From positions 1 through 64,000 of the forward strand of contig WBUG01000010.1 in assembly GCA_008933835.1 (NCBI GenBank): a stretch of DNA of 64,000 nt. Reading direction: 5' to 3'. The position numbers and the translations under genes are program-made. This stretch comes from Bacteroidota bacterium (GTDB lineage: Bacteria; Bacteroidota; Ignavibacteria; UBA10030; UBA8401). Shown here piece by piece: positions 49,477 through 57,618 of this stretch; position 1 is the first letter of the stretch, and each line of letters opens with the position of its first letter. The notes beneath the pieces were generated by a model. The model did not search any database and had not been told where the DNA came from. It saw only the letters and a list, made by a program, of their open reading frames with translations.

Positions 49477-50673
49477 TCACACCTTCCGCAGCGCCTGTTC
49501 GAAGTCCGCGATGAGGTCGCCGATCCCCTCGGCGCCCACGGAGATGCGGACCATCCCCGGCGTCACGCCGTGCCGCTTCAGCTCCGCCGCGCTCATGTTC
49601 ACATGGCTCGAGTAGACCGGGATGCTCACCAGCGTCTCGACCCCGCCGAGCGACATCGCGTTCACCGCCACGTTCAGCGCGTCGCACAGCCGCACCGCCC
49701 CCTTCACTCCCCCCTTCACCTCCATCAGCACCATCGCCCCGAATCCGCTCATCTGCCGCTTCGCGACGGCGTGTCCGGGATGGGACGCCAGTCCGGGATA
49801 GAGCACGCGCAGCACCTTGGGGTGCCGCTCGAGACGCTTCGCGAGCGCCAGAGCGTTGTCCGTCTGCATGCGGACGCGCAGTTCGAAGGTCTTGAGACTC
49901 CGCCCGATCAGGAACGCCGCGAACGGGTCCGGGGTGCCGCCGAGGTACTTGGCGAGGTGACGAACCCCCTTGATGAACGGTGCGGGTCCGACCGCGGCGC
50001 CGGCGAGCAGGTCGCTGTGCCCGCCGATGTACTTGGTGGCGCTCTCCACCACGGAATCGTACCCCATCGCGAGCGGGGACTGGAACAGGCAGGTGGCGAA
50101 GGTGTTGTCCACCATCGCATGGATGCGGACGCCGCGCTTCCGGCCGGCGGCGCGGACGTGCTTCAGGGCGGCGGCGAGGTCCACGATGCCGACGGTGGGA
50201 TTGGTCGGCGATTCGCAGTAGAAGAGCTTCGTCCGCTCCGACACGAGCGCTTCGATGCTCGAGAGGTCCTCCGCCTCCGCGTACCGCACGGTGACGCCGT
50301 AGAGCGGCAGCACGTCGCGGAAGAACCGGTACGTCCCGCCGTACAGCGTCGGCGTGCTGACGATCTCGTCCCCCGCCTTCACCAGCGAGAGCACCGCCGT
50401 GCTGATGGCCGCCATGCCGGAGGCGAAGAGCACCGCATCGTCCGCGTCGTTCATCAGCGCCAGCTTCTGCTCCACATCCTCCACGCTGGGATTATGGTAG
50501 CGGGAGTAGACGTACACGGAGGGGTCCCCCTTCGCGTACCGGACGGCGTCCTGCGAATCGGCGAAACGGTACGTCGAGGTCTGGTGGATGGGGAGCGTCA
50601 CCGCCCCCTTGAACGGGTGGAGCTTCTTTCCGTGGATGGCGCGGGTGGCGAAGGAGCGCTTCTTCGTCGGCAT
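49477..50673 (-). CDS. Trans-sulfuration PLP enzyme (cystathionine gamma-synthase / methionine gamma-lyase family)
   Basis: ATG 50673 was preferred because AAGGA lies upstream; the track's start is 15 nt earlier. It has 398 residues. The fold-type I PLP pattern is complete: VTLPIHQTSTYRF (N-terminal), YSRYHNPSVEDVEQKLALMNDADDAVLFASGMAAIS (phosphate-binding), ESPTNPTVGIVDLAA, MVDNTFATCLFQSPLAMGYDSVVESATKYIGGHSDLLAG (Lys that forms the Schiff base), and SLGGVETLVSIPVYSSH near the C-terminus. Family members make or break C-S bonds (CGS, CGL, MGL, O-acetylhomoserine sulfhydrylase) and motif inspection does not separate them. It stands alone. Confidence 0.93.
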   Translation of the reverse strand: MPTKKRSFATRAIHGKKLHPFKGAVTLPIHQTSTYRFADSQDAVRYAKGDPSVYVYSRYHNPSVEDVEQKLALMNDADDAVLFASGMAAISTAVLSLVKAGDEIVSTPTLYGGTYRFFRDVLPLYGVTVRYAEAEDLSSIEALVSERTKLFYCESPTNPTVGIVDLAAALKHVRAAGRKRGVRIHAMVDNTFATCLFQSPLAMGYDSVVESATKYIGGHSDLLAGAAVGPAPFIKGVRHLAKYLGGTPDPFAAFLIGRSLKTFELRVRMQTDNALALAKRLERHPKVLRVLYPGLASHPGHAVAKRQMSGFGAMVLMEVKGGVKGAVRLCDALNVAVNAMSLGGVETLVSIPVYSSHVNMSAAELKRHGVTPGMVRISVGAEGIGDLIADFEQALRKV

Positions 50674-50774
50674 GCGGTGTCCTTGCATTGTGATGACTCT
50701 CTCCTAGATACGAAAAGTCCGCCGCGGAAACAACCGGACGGCGGACCATGGAGCGCGGAGGGATGCGGCGCTGG

Positions 50775-52361
50775 TCAGTCGATGTTCTCTTCGTACTCCA
50801 CTTTGAACCGCTGGAGCGCCTTCAGGATAGCCTCGGCGATCTTCTGCTGACCGGAGGGACTGCGGAGGAACTTCTCCTCCTTCGGGTTGGAGAGGTATCC
50901 GGTCTCGACGAGCACGTTCGGCATGGAGGCGCCGACCAGCACGTAGAACCCCGCCTGCCGGACCGGCTGACGCTGTCCCTCCATCCCCGCGCTCATCGTC
51001 TCTTCCAGCAGCTCGGCGAAGCGTTCGCTCTGCTTCACGTACGCGCTCTGCGCCATGGTGAGGATGATGAAGTTCTCCTCGTTCAGTTTCTGGTAGCGGT
51101 CCTCGTAGTCCTTCTCCAGCTTCACCACCTCGTTCTCCTTCTCGGCGATGCGGATGGCGTCCTCGGTCTTGCCGGGCCGGAGCAGGTAGATCTCGAATCC
51201 GGCGGCGCTGGAGGGTTTCCGTTCGGTGGAATTGCAGTGGATGCTGATGAAGAGCTTCCCCCCCGCCTCGTTGGCGATCTGTCCCCGCTTGAACAGTTCG
51301 ACGAACCGGTCCGTGGAGCGGGTGTACACCGTCTTCACGCCGGGCATGTACTTGTGGATGAGGCTCCCCAGTTTCAGCGCGACGCCGAGAGTGACGTCCT
51401 TCTCCCGCGTGCCGATGACACCGAGCGCTCCGGGATCATGGCCGCCGTGTCCGGGGTCGATCACCACCACGTCCAGTTTCCATTTGTTCTTCTGCGCCTT
51501 GATCTGCCGCGCCGTTTCGAGGCGCGACCGTTCGGCCGCCTGCACGCGGCGGACCGAGTCGGCGTTCACGGGCCGCTTCTCCTCCGGCGCCGGCGGCACG
51601 AGCGTGAGGAGCAGGTCGTCGCTGGTCTGGTCCTGCACCAGTTCGGAGGCGGCGATGCGTCCGCGCAGGTTGATGCTCAGCTGCAGAGCGGTCTCCGTCA
51701 TCACCGGCTTCACGCGCCGCACCGGTCCCGCCGTAAAGGAGGAGTCGAGCGCCAGCGTGTCCCCCGTCGCGGCGGGGAGCGTGACGTAGATCCAGTCGCC
51801 GGACTGGACGCGGCTCGGGTCCGGCACCGGCGCGCTGAGACGGATGCGGACGAGCGTTCCGTTCTTCTTCTCCTCCACCTCCACCCCGGTCACCGCGGGT
51901 TCGACGGAGGGCGGGGGCGCGGGACGGTCTTCGATGACCAGCCGTGCGGCGCTGAGCGTGTTGAGGAGGGCGATGAGTTCGGCCGAAGAGGCGTACGTGA
52001 CGCCGTCAAGGACGAGCACCGGATGGGAGAGCTGATAGACCTTGTACCGGCGGGTGGCCGGGTTCATCTGCATGACGAACGGATTGTCCGCGGTGAACTT
52101 GAGGATGGCGCTGTCGAGGCGGAGCTCCGCTTTGCGGAGGGTGGCGTTCTCCGCATAGCGCAGCGAGAGCATGGCGGCGACGTCCGGCAGCGCGACGAAC
52201 CGGCGTACGCCGAGCGTGGCGGTGCGTACGTCGGCGGACTGGGTTCCGGAGACGATACGGACGCTGCCGGCGAGCGGCACGGCGGTCTGGGCCGGGAGCA
52301 GTGCGGCAGCGGCGAACAGGAGGACCAGAAGACGGTATGACGGACGGAGCGGGAGGGTCAT
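50775..52361 (-). CDS. N-acetylmuramoyl-L-alanine amidase (AmiC-like, Amidase_3)
   Basis: The track's 710-residue ORF includes unrelated upstream sequence. ATG 52361, overlapping the yajQ stop as ATGA, gives ~528 residues with a signal peptide ([18 protein letters not shown]). The N-terminal ~200 residues hold a copper-amine-oxidase-N/AMIN-type domain ([31 protein letters not shown]). The catalytic Amidase_3 domain spans ~300-520: [17 protein letters not shown] (zinc His), [23 protein letters not shown] (zinc Glu late), FISIHCNS (zinc His) and [17 protein letters not shown] (catalytic Glu). It cleaves the amide between MurNAc and the stem peptide, as in daughter-cell separation. Confidence 0.95.
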   Translation of the reverse strand: MTLPLRPSYRLLVLLFAAAALLPAQTAVPLAGSVRIVSGTQSADVRTATLGVRRFVALPDVAAMLSLRYAENATLRKAELRLDSAILKFTADNPFVMQMNPATRRYKVYQLSHPVLVLDGVTYASSAELIALLNTLSAARLVIEDRPAPPPSVEPAVTGVEVEEKKNGTLVRIRLSAPVPDPSRVQSGDWIYVTLPAATGDTLALDSSFTAGPVRRVKPVMTETALQLSINLRGRIAASELVQDQTSDDLLLTLVPPAPEEKRPVNADSVRRVQAAERSRLETARQIKAQKNKWKLDVVVIDPGHGGHDPGALGVIGTREKDVTLGVALKLGSLIHKYMPGVKTVYTRSTDRFVELFKRGQIANEAGGKLFISIHCNSTERKPSSAAGFEIYLLRPGKTEDAIRIAEKENEVVKLEKDYEDRYQKLNEENFIILTMAQSAYVKQSERFAELLEETMSAGMEGQRQPVRQAGFYVLVGASMPNVLVETGYLSNPKEEKFLRSPSGQQKIAEAILKALQRFKVEYEENID

Positions 52362-52858
52362 GACCGGTAGTTGGTGAACTGGACCGGCACCGGCAGGTCC
52401 GCGCCGCGCAGCATGGCGATGACGGATTGGAGGTCGTCGCGGTCCTTCCCCGTGACGCGCACCTGGTCGTCCATGATCTGCGCCTGCACCCGTATCTTCG
52501 TCTCCTTGATCATCGCCACGATCTTCTTCGCGTTCTCCTTGTCGATGCCCACCTGGAGCGTGATCTTCTGCCGGGCCATTCCCTGCGTCGCCGGTTCCAC
52601 GGCGCCGTACTTCAGCGACTTGAGGTGGATGCCCCGCTTCACGAACTTGTTCTGGAGGACGTCGATGACCGCTTTCAGCCGGAACTCGTCGTCCGACGTG
52701 ACGGTGACGACCTTCTCCTTGTCGTTGAATTCGATGGTGGTCTTGGTGTCCTTGAAGTCGTACCGCGTGAGGACCTCCTTCCGCGCCTGGTTCAGGGCGT
52801 TGTCCACCTCCTGCATGTTCACTTCGGAGACGATGTCGAACGAGTTCTGCTGTGCCAT
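52358..52858 (-). CDS. yajQ: YajQ-family nucleotide/cyclic-di-GMP-binding protein
   Basis: A 166-residue soluble protein. The opening [33 protein letters not shown] and the closing [32 protein letters not shown] are diagnostic; the middle has [43 protein letters not shown]. Two RRM-like half-domains make a fold that binds nucleotides; in Xanthomonas a homologue binds cyclic di-GMP and acts with a transcription factor. Its stop overlaps the start of the amidase gene, so both are co-translated, although no functional link is known. Confidence 0.95.
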   Translation of the reverse strand: MAQQNSFDIVSEVNMQEVDNALNQARKEVLTRYDFKDTKTTIEFNDKEKVVTVTSDDEFRLKAVIDVLQNKFVKRGIHLKSLKYGAVEPATQGMARQKITLQVGIDKENAKKIVAMIKETKIRVQAQIMDDQVRVTGKDRDDLQSVIAMLRGADLPVPVQFTNYRS

Positions 52859-52908
52859 GGATTCCCTTATTTTCCCTTAATGTACGGCGATTTTGCGGAC
52901 GAGACAAC

Positions 52909-53533
52909 CTATTTCAGGATCTCCCCCGCTTCGCGGCTCCAGAAGAGCAGGTCGAGTTCGTCCGTCGTGATGCCGACCGCGCGGCTGAACCGGAGGAACG
53001 CCCGTTCGACGGCGCGGTAGCGTTTCGGCGTCAGCGCGGCGGGAACGGACGACACCGTGACGCCGCAGGTTCCGGAGGATGTGCCGGTCGAGGATGGCGA
53101 GTCCGTCGTTGCGTCCCACGTTGCGGAGGAAGTGCGTCGCCTCCTTCATGCTCATCCCCTTCACGTTCCGCACGAGCCATTCCCGTTTTTCGGCCGCCGG
53201 CAACGGTCCGCTCACCACCGGGGCGATGAGGTGGTATCGCTCCTTCATCTCCGCGATGCGGAGCGCCTTCGTCCGGTGGAACCGGATGTAATGTGTCTTG
53301 TCGAAGAGGACCGGCAGCGGGTCCGCGTCCCGGTCCCGGTACCGCAGCTCCTCGAAACGCCGCTGCGCCTTTCCGGCGTTGACGGCGGAGGATTGCGGCG
53401 TCATCAGGCAGTAGAGCAATTCATAGAAGTAGCGTTCCTCCGGCACGCGGCGGAAGTCGGCGAGCCGCGCCCGGACGGCGGACCGTTTCGCGGCGAACTC
53501 CCGGTGCAGCTCATCAAGGTGTCGGTACGGCAT
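52909..53533 (-). pseudogene. ogg: Ogg2-type 8-oxoguanine DNA glycosylase/AP lyase, interrupted by a frameshift
   Basis: The track's ORF (52877-53533, 218 aa) is correct for ~150 residues, then runs into Arg/Pro-rich out-of-frame sequence. Correct part: LLYCLMTPQSSAVNAGKAQRRFEELR, VKGMSMKEATHFLRNVGRNDGLAILDRHILRNL, which contains the catalytic Lys (GMSMKEA) and Asp (ILDRHIL) of the Ogg2 HhH-GPD core. Around 53045-53062 a one-base gain (or two-base loss) shifts the frame. In the next frame the true C-terminus continues as VSSVPAALTPKRYRAVERAFLRFSRAVGITTDELDLLFWSREAGEILK, ending TAG at 52911-52909. The restored protein of ~207 residues fits Ogg2. Sequencing error or recent mutation are both possible. 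It lies 1 bp from mutY. Confidence 0.85.
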
Positions 53534-53534
53534 C

Positions 53535-54428
53535 TCACGCCACCCGGTAGAGTGTCCGTTCCTTCCGCAGCAGCCCTTCCGCGCACATCCGTCCGAGCAG
53601 TCCCTCCACCCATTCGACGTCCTTCTGCGCCGCGTCGTTCCACAGCCCCGCCGCGAGCTGCGGCGCGGAGGCGGGACCGCCGTGCAGGAATGTGAGCAGA
53701 CGGCCGCGGTGGAGGCGGCGCGGTACGCCGCGCCACATCGGTTCGCGCTTCGCCGTCCGTTTCACCGGTTCCGCCAGTCGCGGAGAGAACGCCGAGGGGC
53801 AGCGGCGGGCGAGCGGACAGGCGCCGCAGCGGGGACGCCGCGCGTTGCAGACGGTCGCCCCGAGGTCCATCAGCGCCTGGTTCCAGTCGTACGCGCGGCG
53901 GGGCGGCAGCAGCCGCTCCGCGATGCGCCACGCCTCCTCTTCCGGCACGTACGCGCCGGTCCGGTCCGGACGGCGCGTCAGGCGCGAGACGATGCGCCGC
54001 ACGTTCACGTCCACCACCGGCACCGCGGCGCCGAACGCGAAGCAGGCCACCGCGTGCGCCGTGTAGCGGCCGACGCCGGGAAGTTCGCGAAGCGCTTCCG
54101 GTGTTGAGGGGAAACGGACGGGTCTGCGGGATGCGACGATGCGCGCCAGCGCATGGAAGCGGAGCGCGCGCGAATTGTATCCGAGACCGGACCAGGCGCG
54201 GAGCACGTCGGACTGCGGCGCGCGGGCGACGTGCGCGACGGTGGGGAACCGGCGGAGCCAGCGGCGGAAATGCTCCGCGGCGCGGGACGCCTGCGTCTGC
54301 TGCAGCATCGTTTCGGAGAGCAGGATGCGGTACGGATCGCGCGTGCGCCTCCACGGAAATGGACGCCGGTGCACGGCGTACCACCGGAGGAGCGAACGGC
54401 GGATGTCACGGATGTCGGACGGCGTCAT
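53535..54428 (-). CDS. mutY: A/G-specific adenine DNA glycosylase (MutY), short form
   Basis: The start was set at ATG 54428 (MTPSDIRDIRRSLLRWY), giving 297 residues. The HhH-GPD core has LLSETMLQQTQASRAAEHFRRWL (catalytic Glu), LPGVGRYTAHAVACFAFG (hairpin) and VPVVDVNVRRIVSRL (catalytic Asp). The 4Fe-4S site is exact: CNARRPRCGACPLARRC, i.e. C-x6-C-x2-C-x5-C. MutY removes adenine paired with 8-oxoguanine. The C-terminal NUDIX-like domain that recognises 8-oxoG in E. coli MutY (~350 aa) is replaced by ~70 residues that look like a winged helix (ASAPQLAAGLWNDAAQKDVEWVEGLLGRMCAEGLLRKERTLYRV). Its stop is 1 bp from the ogg start. Confidence 0.9.
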   Translation of the reverse strand: MTPSDIRDIRRSLLRWYAVHRRPFPWRRTRDPYRILLSETMLQQTQASRAAEHFRRWLRRFPTVAHVARAPQSDVLRAWSGLGYNSRALRFHALARIVASRRPVRFPSTPEALRELPGVGRYTAHAVACFAFGAAVPVVDVNVRRIVSRLTRRPDRTGAYVPEEEAWRIAERLLPPRRAYDWNQALMDLGATVCNARRPRCGACPLARRCPSAFSPRLAEPVKRTAKREPMWRGVPRRLHRGRLLTFLHGGPASAPQLAAGLWNDAAQKDVEWVEGLLGRMCAEGLLRKERTLYRVA

Positions 54429-54448
54429 GGTGCGGTCACGGAACGGTG

Positions 54449-54492
54449 GAAAACGACATTGCCACACGGTGCCGTGGCACGGTGTGGCAATG
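54449..54492 (-). terminator. Probable terminator after the response-regulator gene
   Basis: CATTGCCACAC (54457-54467) pairs perfectly with GTGTGGCAATG (54482-54492), with an inner GTGCC/GGCAC pair. On the minus strand TCGTTTTCC follows. It sits 30 bp after the response-regulator stop and 29 bp before the mutY start. Confidence 0.65.
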
Positions 54493-54521
54493 GGGAACGC
54501 GCCGGCCGGGCGGGCGCCGGT

Positions 54522-55196
54522 TCACTCTTCCTTCAGCACGAATCCCTGGCCGTACACGGTGTGGATGAGCTTCTTGTCGTACGCCTTGTCGATGGAATTG
54601 CGGAGGTAGTTGATGTAGACGTCCACGAAGTTGGTGCCGGCGTCGAAGTGATGTCCCCACACGTCCTCGGCGATCTGTTTACGCGACACGATCTTCGTCT
54701 TGTTGCGCATCAGGTACTCGAGCAGCGAGAACTCCTTCGGGCTCAGTTCGATCTCCTTCCCGCCGCGCACCACTTTGCGCGCCACGAGGTCCATCGTCAG
54801 GTCCGCAATGTCCAGTTTCACCACTTCGGCCTGCGCCGGCACGCGGCGGAGCAGTGCGTCGATGCGCGCCATCAGTTCCTTCATGTCGAACGGCTTGGCG
54901 AGGTAGTCGTCCGCGCCGAGTTTGAGACCCTTCACCTTGTCGTCCACCGCGTTGAGGCCGGAGAGGATGAGCACCGGCGGGAGCGACGAACGCTTGCGGA
55001 GGTCCTTCAGCACGTCGAAGCCCGATTTCTTCGGCAGGGAGAGGTCGAGGATGACGAGGTCGTACTCGTTCGCCTCCAGCTTCTCGGACGCCTCTTCGCC
55101 GTTGAACGCCAGCTCCACGGCGAACGTCTTCGAGAGCCGTTTCTCGACCAGCATGGCGATATCCTTGTGGTCTTCGACCACGAGGATGGTCTTCAT
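54522..55196 (-). CDS. OmpR-family response regulator
   Basis: The start was set at ATG 55196 (MKTILVVEDHKDIAML), giving ~224 residues; GTG 55217 is the track's start. The receiver domain (1-115) has VVEDHKD, phospho-Asp in LVILDLSLPKKSGFD, Thr/Ser in ILSGLN and Lys in YLAKPFDMKEL. The winged-helix domain (~130-222) has the OmpR/PhoB pattern IELSPKEFSLLEYLMRNKTKIVSRKQIAEDVWG and VDVYINYLRNSIDK. It activates or represses transcription when phosphorylated. No sensor kinase is adjacent, so the partner is elsewhere, possibly one of the orphan kinases in this window. Confidence 0.95.
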   Translation of the reverse strand: MKTILVVEDHKDIAMLVEKRLSKTFAVELAFNGEEASEKLEANEYDLVILDLSLPKKSGFDVLKDLRKRSSLPPVLILSGLNAVDDKVKGLKLGADDYLAKPFDMKELMARIDALLRRVPAQAEVVKLDIADLTMDLVARKVVRGGKEIELSPKEFSLLEYLMRNKTKIVSRKQIAEDVWGHHFDAGTNFVDVYINYLRNSIDKAYDKKLIHTVYGQGFVLKEE

Positions 55197-55403
55197 GTCC
55201 TCATCGGTTTTTTTCACGGTCCTGTCCGGGAAATGTATGGTGACGTGAAACGCCGCGTCCCCCCGGCCGGTCCATCCGGCCTGACCAGCCGTATCATAAG
55301 CAAAATTGACGCCGTATTCAATCCCCCGCCCCGTTCAGCCGACGGCACCCCTCCGGAACACCTTGAACCACGGGGCATAATTGCCTACCTTTTTCCCATC
55401 ACA

Positions 55404-57566
55404 ATGGAATCCATGGCCAGAAAGATCAAGATCGGCATCGATGTCGGCGGCACGTTCACCCACGCGGTGGCGGTGGACGTGGAGCGGTACGAGATCGTCG
55501 GGAAAGGGGTCGTCCCCACCACCCACCACGCCCGGGAAGGGGTGGCGCTGGGGGTCGTCCAGTCCATGCGTTCGCTGCTGGATTCGGCCGGCATCGCGCC
55601 GGAGGAGGTGCTCCTCATCGCCCACAGCACCACGCAGGCGACGAACGCGCTGCTGGAGGGGGACGTCGCACCGGTCGGCATCATCGGGATGGGCAAAGGG
55701 CTCGAAGGCCGGCGGGCGAGGCATGAGACGAACACGGACCGCATCGAACTGGCGCCGGGGAAGTTCGCCCGGACCTTCCACCGTTTCCTGGACACCTCCG
55801 GTCCCCTCTCCGACGCGGTCATCTCGCGCACCGTCAAGGAGCTGGTGAACGAAGGGGCGCACGTCATCGTGGCGAGCGAGGCGTTCGGGGTGGACCATCC
55901 CGCCAACGAGCGGCGCGTCGCGCACACGGCGCAGGAGATGGGCATCCTCGCCACGGCGGCGTCGGACATCTCGCAGCTCTACGGCCTCCGCATCCGCACC
56001 CGCACCGCGGTCATCAACGCGAGCATGATGCCGAAGATGCTCGAGACGGCGGACATGACCGAAGAAGCGGTGCGGAACTCGGGCATCAACGCGCCGCTGA
56101 TGGTGATGCGGAGCGACGGCGGCATCATGGACATCAACGAGATGCGCCGGCGTCCCATCCTCACGATGCTCTCCGGCCCCGCCGCGGGCGTGGCCGCCGC
56201 GCTGATGTACATCCGCATCTCGGACGGCATCTTCCTCGAGGTGGGCGGCACCAGCACCGACATCTCGGTCATCAAGAACGGCAAACCGGTCATCCGCACG
56301 GCGGAGATCGGCGGGAACCGGCTCTTCGTCCGGACGCTCGACGTGCGGACCATCGGCGTGGCGGGGGGCTCGATGCTGCGGCTCCGCGACGGGAAGGTGG
56401 TGGACGTGGGACCGCGCAGCGCGCACATCGCGGGGCTGAAGTACGCGACCTTCTTCAAGGAGCATGAGGCGCCCGCCGTCCGTTCGTTCACCCTGAAGTA
56501 CATCCGGCCGCGCGAGGGGGATCCCGCCGATTACGTCGGCGTCGCCCTCGACGGCGACACGCCGACCGTCGCCGTCACCCCCACCGGCGCGGTGAACGTG
56601 CTCGGCATCGCCACGGGCTACAGCAAGGCGTCGTCGGACCTCGTGCACCGCATCTTCGACTGGCTGGCGAAGGAGATCGGGACCACGGCGGAGGGCCTGG
56701 CGTCGGAGATGCAGGGGATCTGCGCGGCGAAGGCGAAGGAGGTGGTCGAGGCGATCATCGACGAGTACCGTCTGGACCGTTCGCTGCTGACGCTCGTCGG
56801 CGGCGGCGGGGGCGCGGAGGCCATCGTCCCCTCCACCGCGAAGGCGATGGGGATGCGGTACACCATCGCGGAGAACGCGGAGGTCATCTCCGCCATCGGC
56901 ATCGCGCTCGGCATCATCCGGGACACCATCGAACGGACCATCATCAATCCCACGGACCAGGACCTGCTCCTGCTCCGCAAGGAGGCGATGGAGCGGGTGC
57001 AGCGGATGGGGGCCATTCCCGAGACCATCGACGTGACCATCGACGTGGACCGGCAGACCAAACGGGTCACCGCCGTGGCGACCGGCTCGTCCGAGCTGCG
57101 CACGCGGGACGTCCGCTCCGCCGTGAAGGGGAGCGCCGAGCTCGCCGCCATCGTGCGCGCGTCCATGGAGGTCCCCTCCGCCGAGCTCTGCGCGCGCGCG
57201 GGGGTGCTGCACGTGTTCCGCGGTGAGCGGCACGTGTCACGGTTCTTCGGTCTCTCCCGCCGCACCCTCCATCCCCTGCGGGTCATCGACGAAGAAGGGA
57301 TCGTCCGTCTGCAGCTCGCCGACGGCGAGGTGCGGACCTCCACGGTCGGCATGGCGGGGGGCGCCATCCGCGCGCTCATCGACGAGTTCACGCAGTACGG
57401 CGACGCCGGCGGCCTGCTGCCGGACATCTTCCTCATCGCCTCCGGGCGCGTCATCGACCTGACAGGGCTCGTGAACAAGGACCAGATCCTCGCCATGGCG
57501 CAGGCCGAGACCGAGAAGGTCCCCAGCGACGAGCCGGCGGTCATCGTCGGCGCCCGGAAGAGATAG
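55404..57566 (+). CDS. Hydantoinase/oxoprolinase family protein (HyuA-like)
   Basis: The track's start (54153) lies in antisense of mutY. The first good ATG is 55404 (MESMARKIKIGIDVGGTFTHAV), giving ~720 residues; 55413 is an alternative. The N-terminal hydantoinase A domain shows IGIDVGGTFTHAVAVD (phosphate 1 loop of the ASKHA fold), and LLIAHSTTQATNALLEGD. The central domain has MRSDGGIMDINEMRRRPILTMLSGPAAGVAAALMYI and LEVGGTSTDISVIKNGKP. The family includes ATP-dependent 5-oxoprolinase, N-methylhydantoinase and acetone carboxylase subunits; no HyuB/B subunit gene follows, so this may be a stand-alone member. GGT nearby could supply 5-oxoproline, but this link is speculative. Confidence 0.9.
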   Translation: MESMARKIKIGIDVGGTFTHAVAVDVERYEIVGKGVVPTTHHAREGVALGVVQSMRSLLDSAGIAPEEVLLIAHSTTQATNALLEGDVAPVGIIGMGKGLEGRRARHETNTDRIELAPGKFARTFHRFLDTSGPLSDAVISRTVKELVNEGAHVIVASEAFGVDHPANERRVAHTAQEMGILATAASDISQLYGLRIRTRTAVINASMMPKMLETADMTEEAVRNSGINAPLMVMRSDGGIMDINEMRRRPILTMLSGPAAGVAAALMYIRISDGIFLEVGGTSTDISVIKNGKPVIRTAEIGGNRLFVRTLDVRTIGVAGGSMLRLRDGKVVDVGPRSAHIAGLKYATFFKEHEAPAVRSFTLKYIRPREGDPADYVGVALDGDTPTVAVTPTGAVNVLGIATGYSKASSDLVHRIFDWLAKEIGTTAEGLASEMQGICAAKAKEVVEAIIDEYRLDRSLLTLVGGGGGAEAIVPSTAKAMGMRYTIAENAEVISAIGIALGIIRDTIERTIINPTDQDLLLLRKEAMERVQRMGAIPETIDVTIDVDRQTKRVTAVATGSSELRTRDVRSAVKGSAELAAIVRASMEVPSAELCARAGVLHVFRGERHVSRFFGLSRRTLHPLRVIDEEGIVRLQLADGEVRTSTVGMAGGAIRALIDEFTQYGDAGGLLPDIFLIASGRVIDLTGLVNKDQILAMAQAETEKVPSDEPAVIVGARKR

Positions 57567-57618
57567 GCCGGAACACCGCCTCTTCCGCCGTCCGCCTTCA
57601 CCCTTCCCGATTACTTCC

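Noticed and set aside
52877-52908. Out-of-frame 3' extension of the ogg ORF
   Set aside because: The Arg/Pro-rich tail after residue ~150 lacks family similarity, while the other frame restores the conserved Ogg2 C-terminus ending at 52909.
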